From NCBI GenBank assembly GCA_903813345.2, contig CAIIXF020000009.1:27256740-27320739 (forward strand): a stretch of 64,000 nt of DNA, read 5' to 3'. The notes under the pieces are model-generated. The model did not search any database. It had not been told where the DNA came from and saw nothing but the letters and a program-made list of their open reading frames with translations. The stretch is from Owenia fusiformis (lineage: Eukaryota > Annelida > Polychaeta > Sabellida > Oweniidae). Every line of letters begins with the position of its first letter. Positions within the stretch are counted from its first letter, which is position 1. This document shows positions 12,388 through 26,300 of this stretch, one piece after another. A program made the position numbers and the translations under genes.

Positions 12388-15300
12388 GGCAGAGAAATCC
12401 ACTGTGCTGAGTGATGACCTTGTTAGCCTTGAGAAGAGGGTCGATCTCATAAAGCAAGTCTGCCAAAACTTCACCAAGAAGGTCCAAGGATGTATACAGG
12501 GACAGGGTCAGGATGTAGAGAAAAGACTGGTGAGTCTACATACTTGATATAGGTCATTAGTACAGACCCTTTATTATCCTAACAATGTACGATATGGGAT
12601 GAAGCTCTCTGTTCATCAGTCAGTCTGTCAGTGATGGTAGGCAGTTTTATGAAGAATATGTATTGCCCTTTTCTAATTTTGAAATAAATTTGTACTGAGG
12701 TTTCATCCTACTTCAGTTAGATTAATGTGGAAATGTGCCAACAACATTGCTCTGCTGTACATATTATATAGCAAAGATCGAATGGTGTCCAAGCTTTTCC
12801 TGACATATGCAATACATATGTTCACTGCTTACATATGAATTCACTTTATGTTTTCAGAAAAAGATTCCAGAGATGCAACTGTCCCACAATATGATAGAGT
12901 CGTCTTCATTAGTTGGACCAGATTCACTAATGGGGTATGTATAAACTTATGCACCATTTAAACATTTGTGTGAGTCCCCCCCCCCCTCCAAATGCTGGGA
13001 GGGTCTGGACTTTGACATGTATTGTATCAGGGGGCAAGATTTTGGAATAGATTTTGGACTTTTAGAATGCATATTTCCTGCAATAGGAATTCTGATTTTA
13101 TTTGACCAATTATTGCTCTCAGGATGTCTAAATCCCCACCCCCTAACTATTTGGGGGCTCTCATGCAAACCTTTGAGTGGTACATTATGCCAAGTTATTA
13201 GTAATTATTGCTACTTTCTTGCTGTGTTGATGTTGGGTAAAATTCTAAGTTTACTGATACTGAAATATTCCAAACTTGTAAAAGTATCCCAAATTTCCCC
13301 GATACTGTTCATCTATAAAGATTTGGGAATTTTGTATTTGGTGTAGAATTTCCTTCAGGTTAATTTGTTTTCATAAAATATGATCAAATATCTTAACCCT
13401 TTCACGACGATGGGCTCCATATGGAGCCCTATTATGTAATACCTTTCAGGACGATAGGCTCCTTTTGGCACCATAATTTTTATTTATATACATCGATGAA
13501 ATGATAATATCTCCAGTTCTATTCAGTATTTTTACACCAAATTTTGACAAGTTGTTCTAATACGATAGTCCTTACTAAAAAATGTATTTCAGTGATAAAA
13601 TTCAAGGTATAGGTCCCTGGGCATAGGTAATTTTCAGTTTTCCCCTAAAAACTGCTCTTACTTATCCGTCACCAGGGCCAACATTTTCCTCTTATATTCA
13701 CGTCGGGAAAGGGTTAAATTAATGTTTGAATGTGTATTTCAGTCCTATCTTAGAACTTGGAGGAAAGGCAGAGGGCAGTTTGGGAAGAGAATGCCTCCAG
13801 TTTGAGATGGAAATAGAAGAATTTGTGTTGGTGCCCTTACAGTCCTTGTTAGAGGTAAAAATATCATTTTCAGGACTTAATATGCTTTAAATGTATGGCT
13901 CTGATGAGTAGATCAATAGTAGATAGTACAGAATATGTTGTGCAGAAAATTATTGTTTTATCATTAAATTTCATTCAGACACATAAGATGGAACCAGATG
14001 GGAATACCCCAGATTACATTAGAAACTCTAGAAATTCATTTTTTTCGTAAAGATGGGTTCATTTCCTCATGGGTGCTTAATGCGCAGTATTATTATATAA
14101 TGTGCTGGAAAATCAAATTGCATGCATCTATCAAACTTGGCTAAACTGTTCGTAGATGATAACTTTTTGTTTCCGAGACCTATTGAAGATTTTTGAAATC
14201 CTATTTGCAGAATGACATTCCTCAAATCAACAGACTACGCAAACAGCTCAGCAAACTGACTCTAGACATGGACTCTGCAAGGGGAAGGTCAGTTAGGTTC
14301 AATATATCAAATATTATAAGTTGGTTGTGGTCCTATATATTGATATATAAGTTTGAAACTCCATGAAAACTCCGTAAATTTATATAGTTCTAAAAAATAT
14401 TCGAATTCATAAAAAAATTACCATTTAAGATCTTTAAATACCCATTAAATATTTGAATTCATACAAAATTACCCTTTAAGATCTTTTAATACCCATTGTT
14501 TCCAACACTGAATGGCCCAGCATTATTCTGTACAGGCAGTCAGTAAATTACATTCCTGACTTCTGTTGTAAATCCCACTTAATTTTTGTTACTACTGTAG
14601 GTACCAAGGGGCCCAGCGTCAGTCTGTAGCGGCAGACAGTAAATCACAGGCATCTGCTGCAGCAAAAGCAGATAACATCAAAGATGAAGTTGAAGATGCA
14701 ACAACTAGAGTTGAGCAATGCAGAGTGGGTGTTCTTTTAAAATACGAGCATATAGTACATTACTTCTGGGACAACCCTCGTATATACATGTTATTTATTA
14801 ATTTTAAAAAATAATTTCACAATTGTACAAATTTTTGTTTTATCGGCATTCTTTGATTTCATTTATTTCACATTCCATCTTTAAGCATTCGATAAAATTG
14901 GTGAATCAGCAATCTGATAAATTCAGATTTACACTTTTTTTTGTCATAATGACTGCATGGTAATGGAAAATCAACATGGCCAAACTCAAATATATTTCTC
15001 ATTTGAAGAATATTGCAATTCCTATGTATTAACAGATATCGATTTGAACCCTCTTGATTCAAAATAAATTGTTTATAAGTTTATAAGTAATTTTCCGTCC
15101 TAGGCAGACATTGCCTGTATGACAGTTCTGATACTTTTTGAAACTAACGTAGCTTGGGGGCTACTTGTACGCCAGCAATTTCGTAATTGAATTTTAAAGG
15201 ATGGTGATACCAATGTGCATCTAGGCGGTTCTTGAACTGGTTGACATGGACTGACTGCACTACGTACTCTGGGAGACTGTTCCAATTGTTTGTTACCCTG

Positions 15301-17317
15301 TGGCTGAAAGTGTTTTGTCTCATTGAGGTTTTGCAGTGGGCTTTTAGGAGTGGTTGGGAATTTCCTCTTCTATTGTGTGTTTCTCTTGCTTGGAAATTAG
15401 GTAATGTTGCTGTTGTGTTGACATCATAGTATGAGTTGATGTATTTGAACGTCTCTATCATATCACCACGTAGTCGTCTGTAGGCAAGTGTTGTAAGGTC
15501 TAGTGCCTTTAGTCTCTGGGGGTAGGGTAGAGCTTTAAGTGTTGGAACTATACGCGTTGCTCTTCTTTGTATTTTCTCTAGGGCTTCTATATCCTTCTTC
15601 ATGTAGGGATTCCACACTGATTGTGCAAACTCAAGTTTGGGTCTGACTTAGCCATTGAATAGTAATTTAAATGTATCAGTGTTCCAGTATGTAAAAGATC
15701 TTTTTACCATTCCAAGCACTTTGTTTGCATTGTTTGCTATGGTTTTGACATGGTTACTGAATTTGAGATTTGTATCCATATAAACTCCAAGATCTCTTTC
15801 ACAGTTACTATGTCTAATTGTAGATTTCTGGTCTGAGTTGTTGTCTTTCATCAGGTAGTCGAAATTCCTGTTACTTCTTCCAATATGTAGTACGCCACAT
15901 TTTTTAGTATTGAATTTTAATTGCCAATCTTGAGTCCATTTTTGAACATTGTCAATATCTCTCTGTAGTAAAGTTTGATCATCTATGGAGTTAACTTTTC
16001 TATGGAGTTTAGTATCGTCAGCGAACAGGCTTATATTACTGTGTTTAACAACGTTTGGCATGTCGTTGACATACAGTAGGTAGATCAAAGGTCCAATTAC
16101 AGTATAATTAAGAGGAATCCACATAAACATGTACTATGATATGTGGTTTCATAATTCATAAATATGTATTCATTTTTATCACACCATCGGTGGGATATAG
16201 TCGTCATACTGGTCGTGATCGTGGTCGTGATCGTGATCGTCCCGCTTTTTGTCATCGCCGTTTAAGGAAAACTGCTCATCAGATTTTCTCCAAATTCGCA
16301 GAGATGATAGAGCATATGAAGTACTAGAGCTGATTAACTTTTGGGTGGCCATCTTGTTTTCTGGCGGCAATTTTGAAGGTTTTTCGAAAAATCTTGTCAG
16401 CGCCATTTCAGGAAAACCGCTCATTGGATTTCCTTCAAATCTACACAAATGATAGAGGATATCAAGTACTAGAGCTGATTTACTTTTGGGCGGCCATCTT
16501 GTTTTCTGGCAGCCATTTTGCAGATTTTTCGAAAAATCTTGTCATCGCTATTTCAGAAAATCCACTCATCGGATTTCCTTCAAATTTACACACATGATAG
16601 AGGATATCAAGTACTAGAGCTGATTAACTTTTGGGCGGCCATCTTGTTTTCTGGTGGCCATTTTGAAGGTTTTTCGAAAAATCTTGTCATCGCCATTTTA
16701 GGAAAACCGCTCATCGGATTTCCTTCAAATTTACACAAACGATAGAGGATATCAAGTACTAGTTTACACTTTTCAGTTTTCCTGGTTCATAGTGTCTGCC
16801 TATTTGATGGTGTGATCTCGTTCACGTCCTGTGCCTTGTTTCAATTACTGTTTATAAGTAGAATAAATTCATATTTATTAAATATTTTCTGTTTTCAGGA
16901 TGCCCTTGCCACAGAAATGTATCACTTTGTGTCCAAAGAGAAGGAATATTGTAAAAGACTGGTAAAGGTAAGTTTTAACAAACAAAATGCAGAAAATGAT
17001 CTTGAATATTTAAGATATTAAATATTTTAAGTAGAATGTATATGTATCGTATAATAGATTATTCTTCCAATATCAAACAGTTATCTTTCCTATGCAATTT
17101 CTCAAATTAATGAGTATTGAATGTGATGAACTTTGGACATACTGTTGATTACCAAGCAAATTTTTTTTACCTCAAGATAGGTTCCATTTGACAGGTAATT
17201 GTATATTAACCCATTGTTTGATTCTTATTCTCCAGTTAGTAGAAGTCCAGGCTGAATATTACCGTAAAGCGCTGCAGTCCCTTGAAGATATACTGCCAGA
17301 AATGAACTCACATATAG
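12388..17317 (+). CDS. ARHGAP17: BAR domain exons of the ARHGAP17-type gene
   Basis: Seven exons, from the start at AEKSTVLSDDLVSLEKRVDL to ILPEMNSHI at 17317, encode the helical BAR domain. BAR domains dimerise as curved coiled coils that sense or form membrane tubules. The residues are rich in Lys, Glu and Leu with heptad-like spacing. VEQCRDALATEMYHF (across the 14724/16899 junction) and LVEVQAEYYRKAL (17236 onward) are typical of the third BAR helix in this family. Intron 14725-16898 is enlarged by the LINE fragment and the 145-bp tandem repeat. Confidence 0.88.
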
Positions 17318-20300
17318 GTAAGACTTATAGGTGTACTTCTTGAGGGTTCAAGTTGTATCTGCAGTTAACAGAGTCTTAAAAGACTGCATTAATGATACAA
17401 AAGGTGATATCCTAGCAAATACATGGTGGAAGAATATGTCTGTCTCTAAATCTAAATCTAGACACTATTACATGCTAACAAGAACATCATCTTAACCCCC
17501 CCCCCCCCCCCACTTATACTATATTGTGTGTTGCAGACCACTACGAACACATCCCTGTATATGGGGTACCCATTGAGGAACACTTGGCTGTTTCTAACAG
17601 AGAAGTAGCTTATGTACTGGAAGAATGTGTTTGTACTCTATTGGAGATAGGAATGGAGGAAGAGGTAGGTCCATTCTTTTATTTTAATTGGTGAATCTGT
17701 TGTCATGTGATCAATAGATAGATGATCTGATTGGTTTATTCTGAAGGTAAATGCAATGCACAACCAATCAATTGGTTTGATACTTTACAATGTGAATAGA
17801 TGAATGTATTTTTAACAATGATACATTTTTCAGAATACTTGAACATGTTTGCATCAATAAATCTTATATCAAATTAATTGATCAGTTCATGAAATCAGTT
17901 GAATTTAAACTTAAAACATATTGCAGAGTGGGTATATTAAATCTAATGAATACATCTCTCCTCTTACAGGGTCTGTTTAGGATAGCTGGTGGAGCATCTA
18001 AAGTGAAAAAATTAAAAGTAAGTGCAAAAATTCTCATATTATTTCCCCTTCTTTTTTGTTGTTACTTCTGCTCATATATTTATTTTTAAGAAAATTTTAA
18101 TGTGAAATATAATTTCTGGTTCTTATGTAACATGGGTACCTTTTTAATTTACAAATGTTTCCATGAAGCTCTAAATGTTTCTATTGTTCTCTTATTATGA
18201 CATCATAATGTTTCATAATTGTTTGATTACAGGCAGCATTTGATGCTGGTATGGTAGACATGGGCGAGTATATACATGATGTCCACTCTATAGCAGGTAA
18301 TCAAGTGAATCTTTCAATTTTTCTGGAAAGCTTGAATGGCAATTGCTAAGCCAAAAGTGCTTTTTTAGATTATGCTGCGATTTCTATGTCTACAAGAAAT
18401 TGGCTCAAAATATGAAAAACCAATTTAAAACTTAAACTATCCTTCCATGTTTATTATGTAACATTCAGTTTGCTTTATCTTTCTTTTCACCCTTTCTTGT
18501 GGCATATTGATATTTGATTTGGCCCATAATTTTGACTTCATACAATCAATATAATCAAAATTGCTAATATTGGACATAATGAAATAGATCTCAATGTTCA
18601 TATTTCAGTTTACCTCAGGATATCCCCATACATGTCATTCATCCATTACAGGGGCTTCATTAGCAACAAGCAACAGGCGATTTTCACCAGTCGTTTTCAC
18701 AAAATTGCCTGTTGTTCATAGGGAGTTTTCAACCTTTTCATGTTACATTTAAGATTTCCATTAATTTTGCCTGTTGTTTTCATTTATAGTGAAACCCCTG
18801 TATTATACGTATAACTATTGTTATGTAACTGACTTGTTATTCATTTGTTTCCAGGTTCACTGAAGCAATATCTTCGTGAACTCCCGGAACCTCTAATGAC
18901 CTATGACCTTTATGGTGAATGGATGCAGGCAGCATCATTGTGAGTGCATACATATACATAATTGCAAATTACAAACTATCTAGACAATTGAAGTAGTATT
19001 AGTATTAGTAATTCCAATATCGCTTTTCTAGGATTCGTGAGAGGTAACTTTGATAAGTTCTAGCGCAAAATTCCCACATAGGATTGTGAATTCCTGCATA
19101 CAAGTGCTAGATTAGAATAAATACTTGAAGAAAATGCAATAAGAATCATTCCAAGAATGCAAGTTCGATGGTGACTTCATTGGTTCGTAACATTGACAGA
19201 AAATTCACAAGATTGCATGGCATTTTCTCCACAATTTTGGAATGAAATACTTCCCTGGGATTTAATATATCATTAATGTTTACCAAAGTATACGTACTAT
19301 AAAAGAAATATTACTTAGATTGTAATTCATAAATTGAAACACCAGGTTAATTAACCTGGTGTTTCAATTTATGAATTACAATGGACATTATGATTATTGG
19401 CGTGATTCACGCCAAAATGGCAATCCCTGTGTTCCACGTTAAATGGGGTTATCGTCTCCACTGATATATACACACACATAATTACAAATTAGGGATGAGT
19501 AACTATGATTGCATATTAGAGGGGTTCCGCACAATAGGTTGCTAAAATTATCCGCAACTGAATCTCATTTTAATTGAATAACTATGCATAAATCTGGTGA
19601 ATGCCTCATGGATTAAAGACAAATTTGGTTAAAAACCATGTGCGAAACATCTCTGTTACCCAGGTTTTTTTATTCGTATTAATAATAAGATATGGATCTT
19701 AAGAAGTTTTGATGAGAAGCCTTGTCTCAAATAAACCACAAAATCTCTTTTATCTTGCCAAATATATTTACCTTGGTAGTCACTGAATAGTATAGTTTCC
19801 ATATAGCTTTTGAAATCTCGCTAAATCTCGTTTTTCGTGAGATTTTAAGAGACTTGCATATTAGACCTCTAATGACTTACATTACCTTCTTTTAAATGGT
19901 ATACAGTAAAACCTGTCCGATGGAATACCTCTCTGTAGGGAAAACCTATGAACAAGGAATGCTTTTCAAAAGAACCAAATATTTTTCCATTGACTTACAT
20001 GTTAACGGACCCTCTCTGTAGGGAAAACCTGTGAACAGGGAACAAGGAACACTATTTTGGGGCAAATTATGAAAATTCACCTGTGAACAAGGAATATGGA
20101 ATATTGGTGACACTGTATATTCCATTATTTTTCAGAGGTGTGAAAGTCTTAAGCCAATATCTGGTTCTAAAAATCTTGGATTAATATGATTGAGATTAAG
20201 ATAAGCCAATTGTTTACACGATGAAGCATCCCACCCACTGTTAATTACCCTGATATATTTTAAAACTAATACTAATCTGTTTGTTACTAATTATCATGAC

Positions 20301-23300
20301 ACTAATTCTTCCTTTCAACAAACATAATTACATCAAATCAGTTGTGATAATCTAGGGATTGACACAATTGTTTTATGGAGATAACATATAAGTACATGTG
20401 TCATGTTAAGCCAAATCTATCAATAATTACAACAACTAGACATCATCATACGCCAGCAGCAGCGGCTAAAATCAAGATCGGGAGAATGCTCCTTACCCTC
20501 AGCTAAAGGAGGGAGGTGGGAGACCTTCATACATCTTCCAAGATGTCACAACAAGTTCTAGCAACCAAGTATGGAGTCGGCATTGGTGAAATCAATTAAT
20601 GCCCAAATATATACAAAAAATGCTTATTCGGCAATTATGAGTTTGCTGAAAGTGCAGCCCCTCTCTATAGGGAAAACCTCTGAACAAGGAAACTTTCCTC
20701 CAGTCCGAAGAGCATTCCCTGTTCGCAGGTTTTACTGTATTTGAATTCAGTGGAATGTTTTCTCCTAAAATAGCTTTGATTTACACAGTTATGTAATTTG
20801 AATAATTTTCTATGACAATTTAAAAAAAGTTGGGCCAAATGTCCATAGATGCAATGCTAAAATTCTTTAAAACCGTGGATTATTTGTATGTCAATCAACA
20901 TTAGCATGTTTAATCACAACATGTTCATAAACAGGGTCATCATGTGGTATATCATTCAAGTTTTATACAGATTCAACAAACACACTTTGATAAATCATGA
21001 AATTAAGCCACTTTTCCAAGATTTTAGCATGTAAGTGAATGGAGCTCTAGCCAGAGTTAAAAGCTGAATAAAAGATGGCAGCACGAGATTTCATTGATTT
21101 TTCTGCTATTTAGAAACTATCCTATTCACTATTGTAGTTCTATATTCCAGATCAAATGAACAGAGATTACAAGCCCTATGGGTAGTAGCTAATAAATTAC
21201 CAGCAACTAACTACAACAATCTAAGGTAAGTTTACATATCTGTTATAAGTATGCCATTAATCTAAAAAATATCGATCAATTTGGGATATGCGGGTGTCAC
21301 AGCCTGCATATGTATTATTTGTTTCATGAAAAAATGAAATAAAATTACTTTAAAATTGAGTTGAATAATTGTGTTACCACCAAGAAGTCATGACATTGTA
21401 ACAGCCACCATTTTTGTGATCAGTGTTTCAGTTTGGCCTCTGAGATTGGCTTCTGTAACATATTGTCACACTTTTATAACCATTTAGGTGGTGTCATTTA
21501 TGGTGTCATTTTGTTATACATTTACTCTATTTTTATCTATCAGTATAAGATGAACCAAGAAATAATAACTAATATGAAGACATAGGTCTATGTTTAATGG
21601 CCACTAAGTTACAGAAATAGAAATACACACTTACATCTATAATTTTGCTTTCTTTGTAACAAAGAAATTTTTTCCTATTTATAAAAAAGATTTTTGATGT
21701 TAATTGGAAGTATATTTTGTTCCAGTGAGTTTATCTTTATTTTGCATATCTACAAAAGTTTATATTCTTCTTTCAGATATCTTATAAAATTTTTGTCAAG
21801 ACTGTCTGAAAATTCTGATGTGAATAAAATGACGCCAAGTAATATTTCTATTGTGATTGGTCCAAATCTGATGTGGGCGAGGGACCAAGATGGGTGAGTA
21901 TAAAAATTTATACTACAGTACATATACATTTATGGGATTCTAAATAATAGTATTCATACAGTTCATGGTATCGCCAGCTGATTATTTGATAGAGTATATA
22001 GAAAATAGCATGACAACTGAAATTCAGTTCTGGATGGTAGGTTACAAATCCTTAAGAAAAATCCTTCCCTGTTTCTTTGTTTTTGTTATAGTCCATAAGA
22101 TTTTCTTGAAATGATTTTTCAGGCCAAACATTCGCACCACTGGATCCATGAGTGCCATAATTGAGTCTTTCATTCAACATGCAGATTGGTTCTTCCCTGG
22201 GGGTGAGTGCACTGAATTCAACAGCCAATATATTTGATAGATTTATGAAAGAAAAATGAAACATTGAATATTTTACCTCTGTTCTCCTCTTCATGTTTAT
22301 TTTATTCCAATCGTTATAAAATTGCCTAATTTAAAATCTAAGAATATAAAGCTCTTCCAATTGAGTTGTTTCCTCCCACTTCATCTTTGCTATTGGTTAG
22401 TGTCCCTGGATGGCAGCTAAATGTTGTTTTACAGGTATTATTTCACAATATCTTGAATGCTTGTCAGTTTTGATTAATTTATACATGACTTTAATTTGGT
22501 GATTTTGGATTGTTTTTCGTTTTTCTTTAATTATGTCAATAATCATTCTGAAATAAAATATTTTTGTAATTACTTACTGCAAGTGATTTCATACTTCAAA
22601 AATTTCCATAATTTGTGATATCTCAAAAATATATTAACCGTTTCACAAATTGGTCCAGGATGCATTTTCGTAGTAGTTTGACAGGAAATCAGTCAATGAT
22701 AATAAAGGTTATACTTCAGGTAGTTTTACTTGGGCATTTGGCTTGTTTTTGTGACTCATGCATTATTGTACCCACTATCTATTAATTATCTATTCAGGGA
22801 AGTATGAAATCTTCTTGTAGACTCAAATCTCTTTCAAAGATGATCAAGTTAGACTCCAATTAAATTTTTTTAATGAATCATATACTTCTTAACTAAACGA
22901 CTGATCTGTTCACAATTTTCATTAATTGATTTGCTCTTTTCATTGATAATTGATATTATTAAATATATTAATTGGTGTTTGATTCCAACATTTTTAAGGG
23001 ACCATGTTAATATTGCAAATTTTTACCAAGCGTGGTAGTTAATACCATTTCAGGTTGACCGCACCATCTCCAAACAAATTCAAACAAAATTTTTATTTTT
23101 TTGGGATATTTATCGTTTTTCCAAAATTGAAATTCACTTTCTTTAAAAAATGGTGTACTGGTATGCAAATGATTTGTAAATTATGTTTCTGGGGAAACAT
23201 TGACATATTGACATTGTCCCTTGTTATCAGTATGTTTTTTGAAAAAGTTCAGAGATCGAGCTATTACATACGCAATTATCCACAAATATTCAGTGTTGTT

Positions 23301-26300
23301 TGTTTCTTGGCTCAGATGTCGGCTTTCAGCCCCGGTTGCCCAAAAGTAGTCCCAGCTTGAAAGATTGGAATTATGAACAAGATGGCAACCGTAGCATGAC
23401 ACGCAGGAAAAAACCCAAGCGTAACACATCACTGCGCAGTGCTTTTGGCTTGATGCACCGCTCGGCTGTGACACCTATAGCCAATCATGCATCTGATCAT
23501 GATAGCACCCCAGAAAGACACACAGACACTGATGATGTGCCTGAGAAACAAACAGACACGAGTGATAATTCAGATTGCTCAGATAAAGAGCCAAATAAAT
23601 CTCAAAGTATAAATGACCTTGAACAGTCCCGAAGTGAATCTTCTTCCCTATCTTCATTGACTGATGAACCTACTGTAAGAGTTCTTAAAAAGCATGACCA
23701 GGACAGTGTGATTGCAACTATAGCAGAAGAGGAAGATACAGGCAGCTTAGAAGGTGATATAACCCCTACCAATATGCCTCCCCTACAGGCATGTCCGGTG
23801 AAGTTGAGACGGAGGAGTGATGGGGATAGAATAACGCCAACAACACCCCCTCAGAGGGACAGTTTGCCTCCCCCACCCCCTCCACCCTCTAACTTCCACT
23901 CTGATGTTTATGATACTGTGTTTGCCTTGCAATCTCTTGGGGACTCTGGGTGGTCGGATTATCTTCATCGAGTGCGGACATTATGGGATGGGCATATTAG
24001 CCAACGTTGTACATCAACATCAGCGTCTATGGAGGGAGGCCTTAATGAACCAACAAAAGACTTCAGAAGAAACAGTCACTATGACAATGTGCCATGTACA
24101 GGGGAGATGGAGAATGGGGTGTGTCATGAGAGTGATGTGGTGTGTCATGATGAAGGTGAGAGTGAGGCTGAAGGCTGTGGAATGTCGGCTTTGGATCCTC
24201 CCCTCTAATCGCTTGTAGGTGCATCGTTGTCATGTAGCATTGTCCTGTAACGCGTAACGCATGGCATGTAGACGCATGGTGTACTATCACACTGCAGCAT
24301 GGAATGTGTTTTTCTTCTTTCCTGTGGAGGACATTTCGGGTTTTCATACACATATTGTATTTATTTTTTTACTTTATGTTGTAATAAGGGTCTCCTCAAT
24401 ACAGTGTTGAAAGTGGATTATAGTTTGATGCATCCTTTATAAAACCTTATAATCAAATATATTTACATGTTTAAAAATTACTAATACAATAAATCTGAAA
24501 ATATATGCTACCGATAGTAATAACCAGCTTCATTTACAGTACATTGCAGTGGAGTACAGTACAGTATAGTATAGTATTGTATAATACAGTATTATACCAC
24601 AATACAGTACAGTACATTATAGTATAATACAGTACAGTACAGAATGTTACAGCACAGTACAATATAGTAGTACATATTGAAGTGACCCTTTGATATATTT
24701 TGTACATGTATTTATAATTATTAACATGTTTAGTATTTATAATTTTTTAAGAGTTAAACCGACAAACTGTTCATCTTCTGTTTCAAAGAACCCATTATTA
24801 GACTCATTTTATATGTACTTCCAATGTCAAAAAGGGAGAAACTGAATGTACAATTTAGATCCCAAGTTGAAAGCGATGTCCATCATGACCAGGTTTCCCG
24901 TATTCAACGATATTTTGTAAATTTTCAAAAATGGAAAAAGTAAAAACAATGAATTTTTATTATATATTACAGAATAAAATATATGTATATTACTAAACAA
25001 AATCCAAATAGGTGAATGTTTGAATCAAACGGCCATCACCATTATGCCACATCAATCAAAAGAGCAAGCCAGAACAGATCAAGATATTTATCATCAAAGA
25101 TTCAATAAATCAAGAATATCTTGTTTAAATTAAAGAAGTTAGTCTCAAATGAATACTAGTTCATGTCTATATTAGCCTCAATGTGTGCTTATCTGCCTAA
25201 ATGTATAATCAATGCAGCTTATGAAATATATTTCTATATTTTTCACAATTCCTTCTCGTTTTATGTTTTAGTATAAATAAATGTGTACATGTATATTTGT
25301 TATTATACTTTGTATGCTTTTGTCTGAACTGAGTTTGCATTTTCTCCTAAGTGAAATATTATTTTTAGCTTTACCTCCCTGTTAGCATTTTAAGTGAGAA
25401 TAAATATAATATGGTCTTTAAAATTAAATGGCATGTGGCTGTAAAATAAGAATGAAAATAACAAGACAGTATGTTTGTTTTTGACTAGCGTAAGTTGGTT
25501 ATCATCTAATTCTGATTCTTGTCTATATCTCATCTTGCCCTTTTACATAATGTGAATTACATAATATGTCCTCTCATTTTCGTAAAAATGTTAACATACC
25601 ACATAGAAAAACTAATAACCTGGAGTATTCCACATTCTGTTGTGGACTGTCAATATGCAATGATAGAAAATGGGGGTGGTTTACTAGGGAAACCCTCATA
25701 GGTTTTTTAACCAAATAAATAATAAATAGGAAATTGCATCTTCTCATCAATTTGAAAAAGAATCAGAATTAGAAAATAAACTTCAGTCGACCAACCGACC
25801 ACTAGCCTTGCCTTGATTTGAATAACAAAGTTAAGATAAATGTATTTACATGTAGATTTGCAAGTTTTAATTGGCTTTACAGTTTACCTGTTACATTAAT
25901 AGATATTAATTTTTGAAAAATTAATTGACATCAAATAAGAACTAGTCACATATTTATTTTTCAGAGATCGATTTCGGAGGAGCTACAACCCCCGGCCCCA
26001 GTACCCCTTCTAGTCAGCATAGTCCAGCGGAGCAACGTACCGATACAGGGAGTGTTCAAACTACACATAACAGCGGTGCAGGGAGTGGACATAGCCCACA
26101 GAATAGCCTAACTGTGCATTCTCCCCAGCTTTTACAAACCGGGTATAAATATTAGCTTCTTTATTTCAATAATATTGTTGTAGATGTAGTATTTTCTATA
26201 ATTTATTAAAATTGATAAATGATAATGCAGCATTGCCTTTATGCATGCAAAGTGAATAAAAATTTATCTTCATTTTCATATGGTTGATGCTTTTATTATC

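Noticed and set aside
15144-16130. Minus-strand ORFs as a host antisense gene
   Set aside because: The FADD reverse transcriptase motif, 5' truncation, in-frame stop and repeat tail identify a dead LINE copy.
16249-16745. Overlapping ORFs read as a small repeated protein family
   Set aside because: They are produced by the 145-bp satellite stepping through frames. They lie in an intron and have no start or splice context.
24063-24353. His-rich minus-strand ORF
   Set aside because: It is a shadow of terminal exon A, produced by gtgtcatga-type repeats read in reverse.
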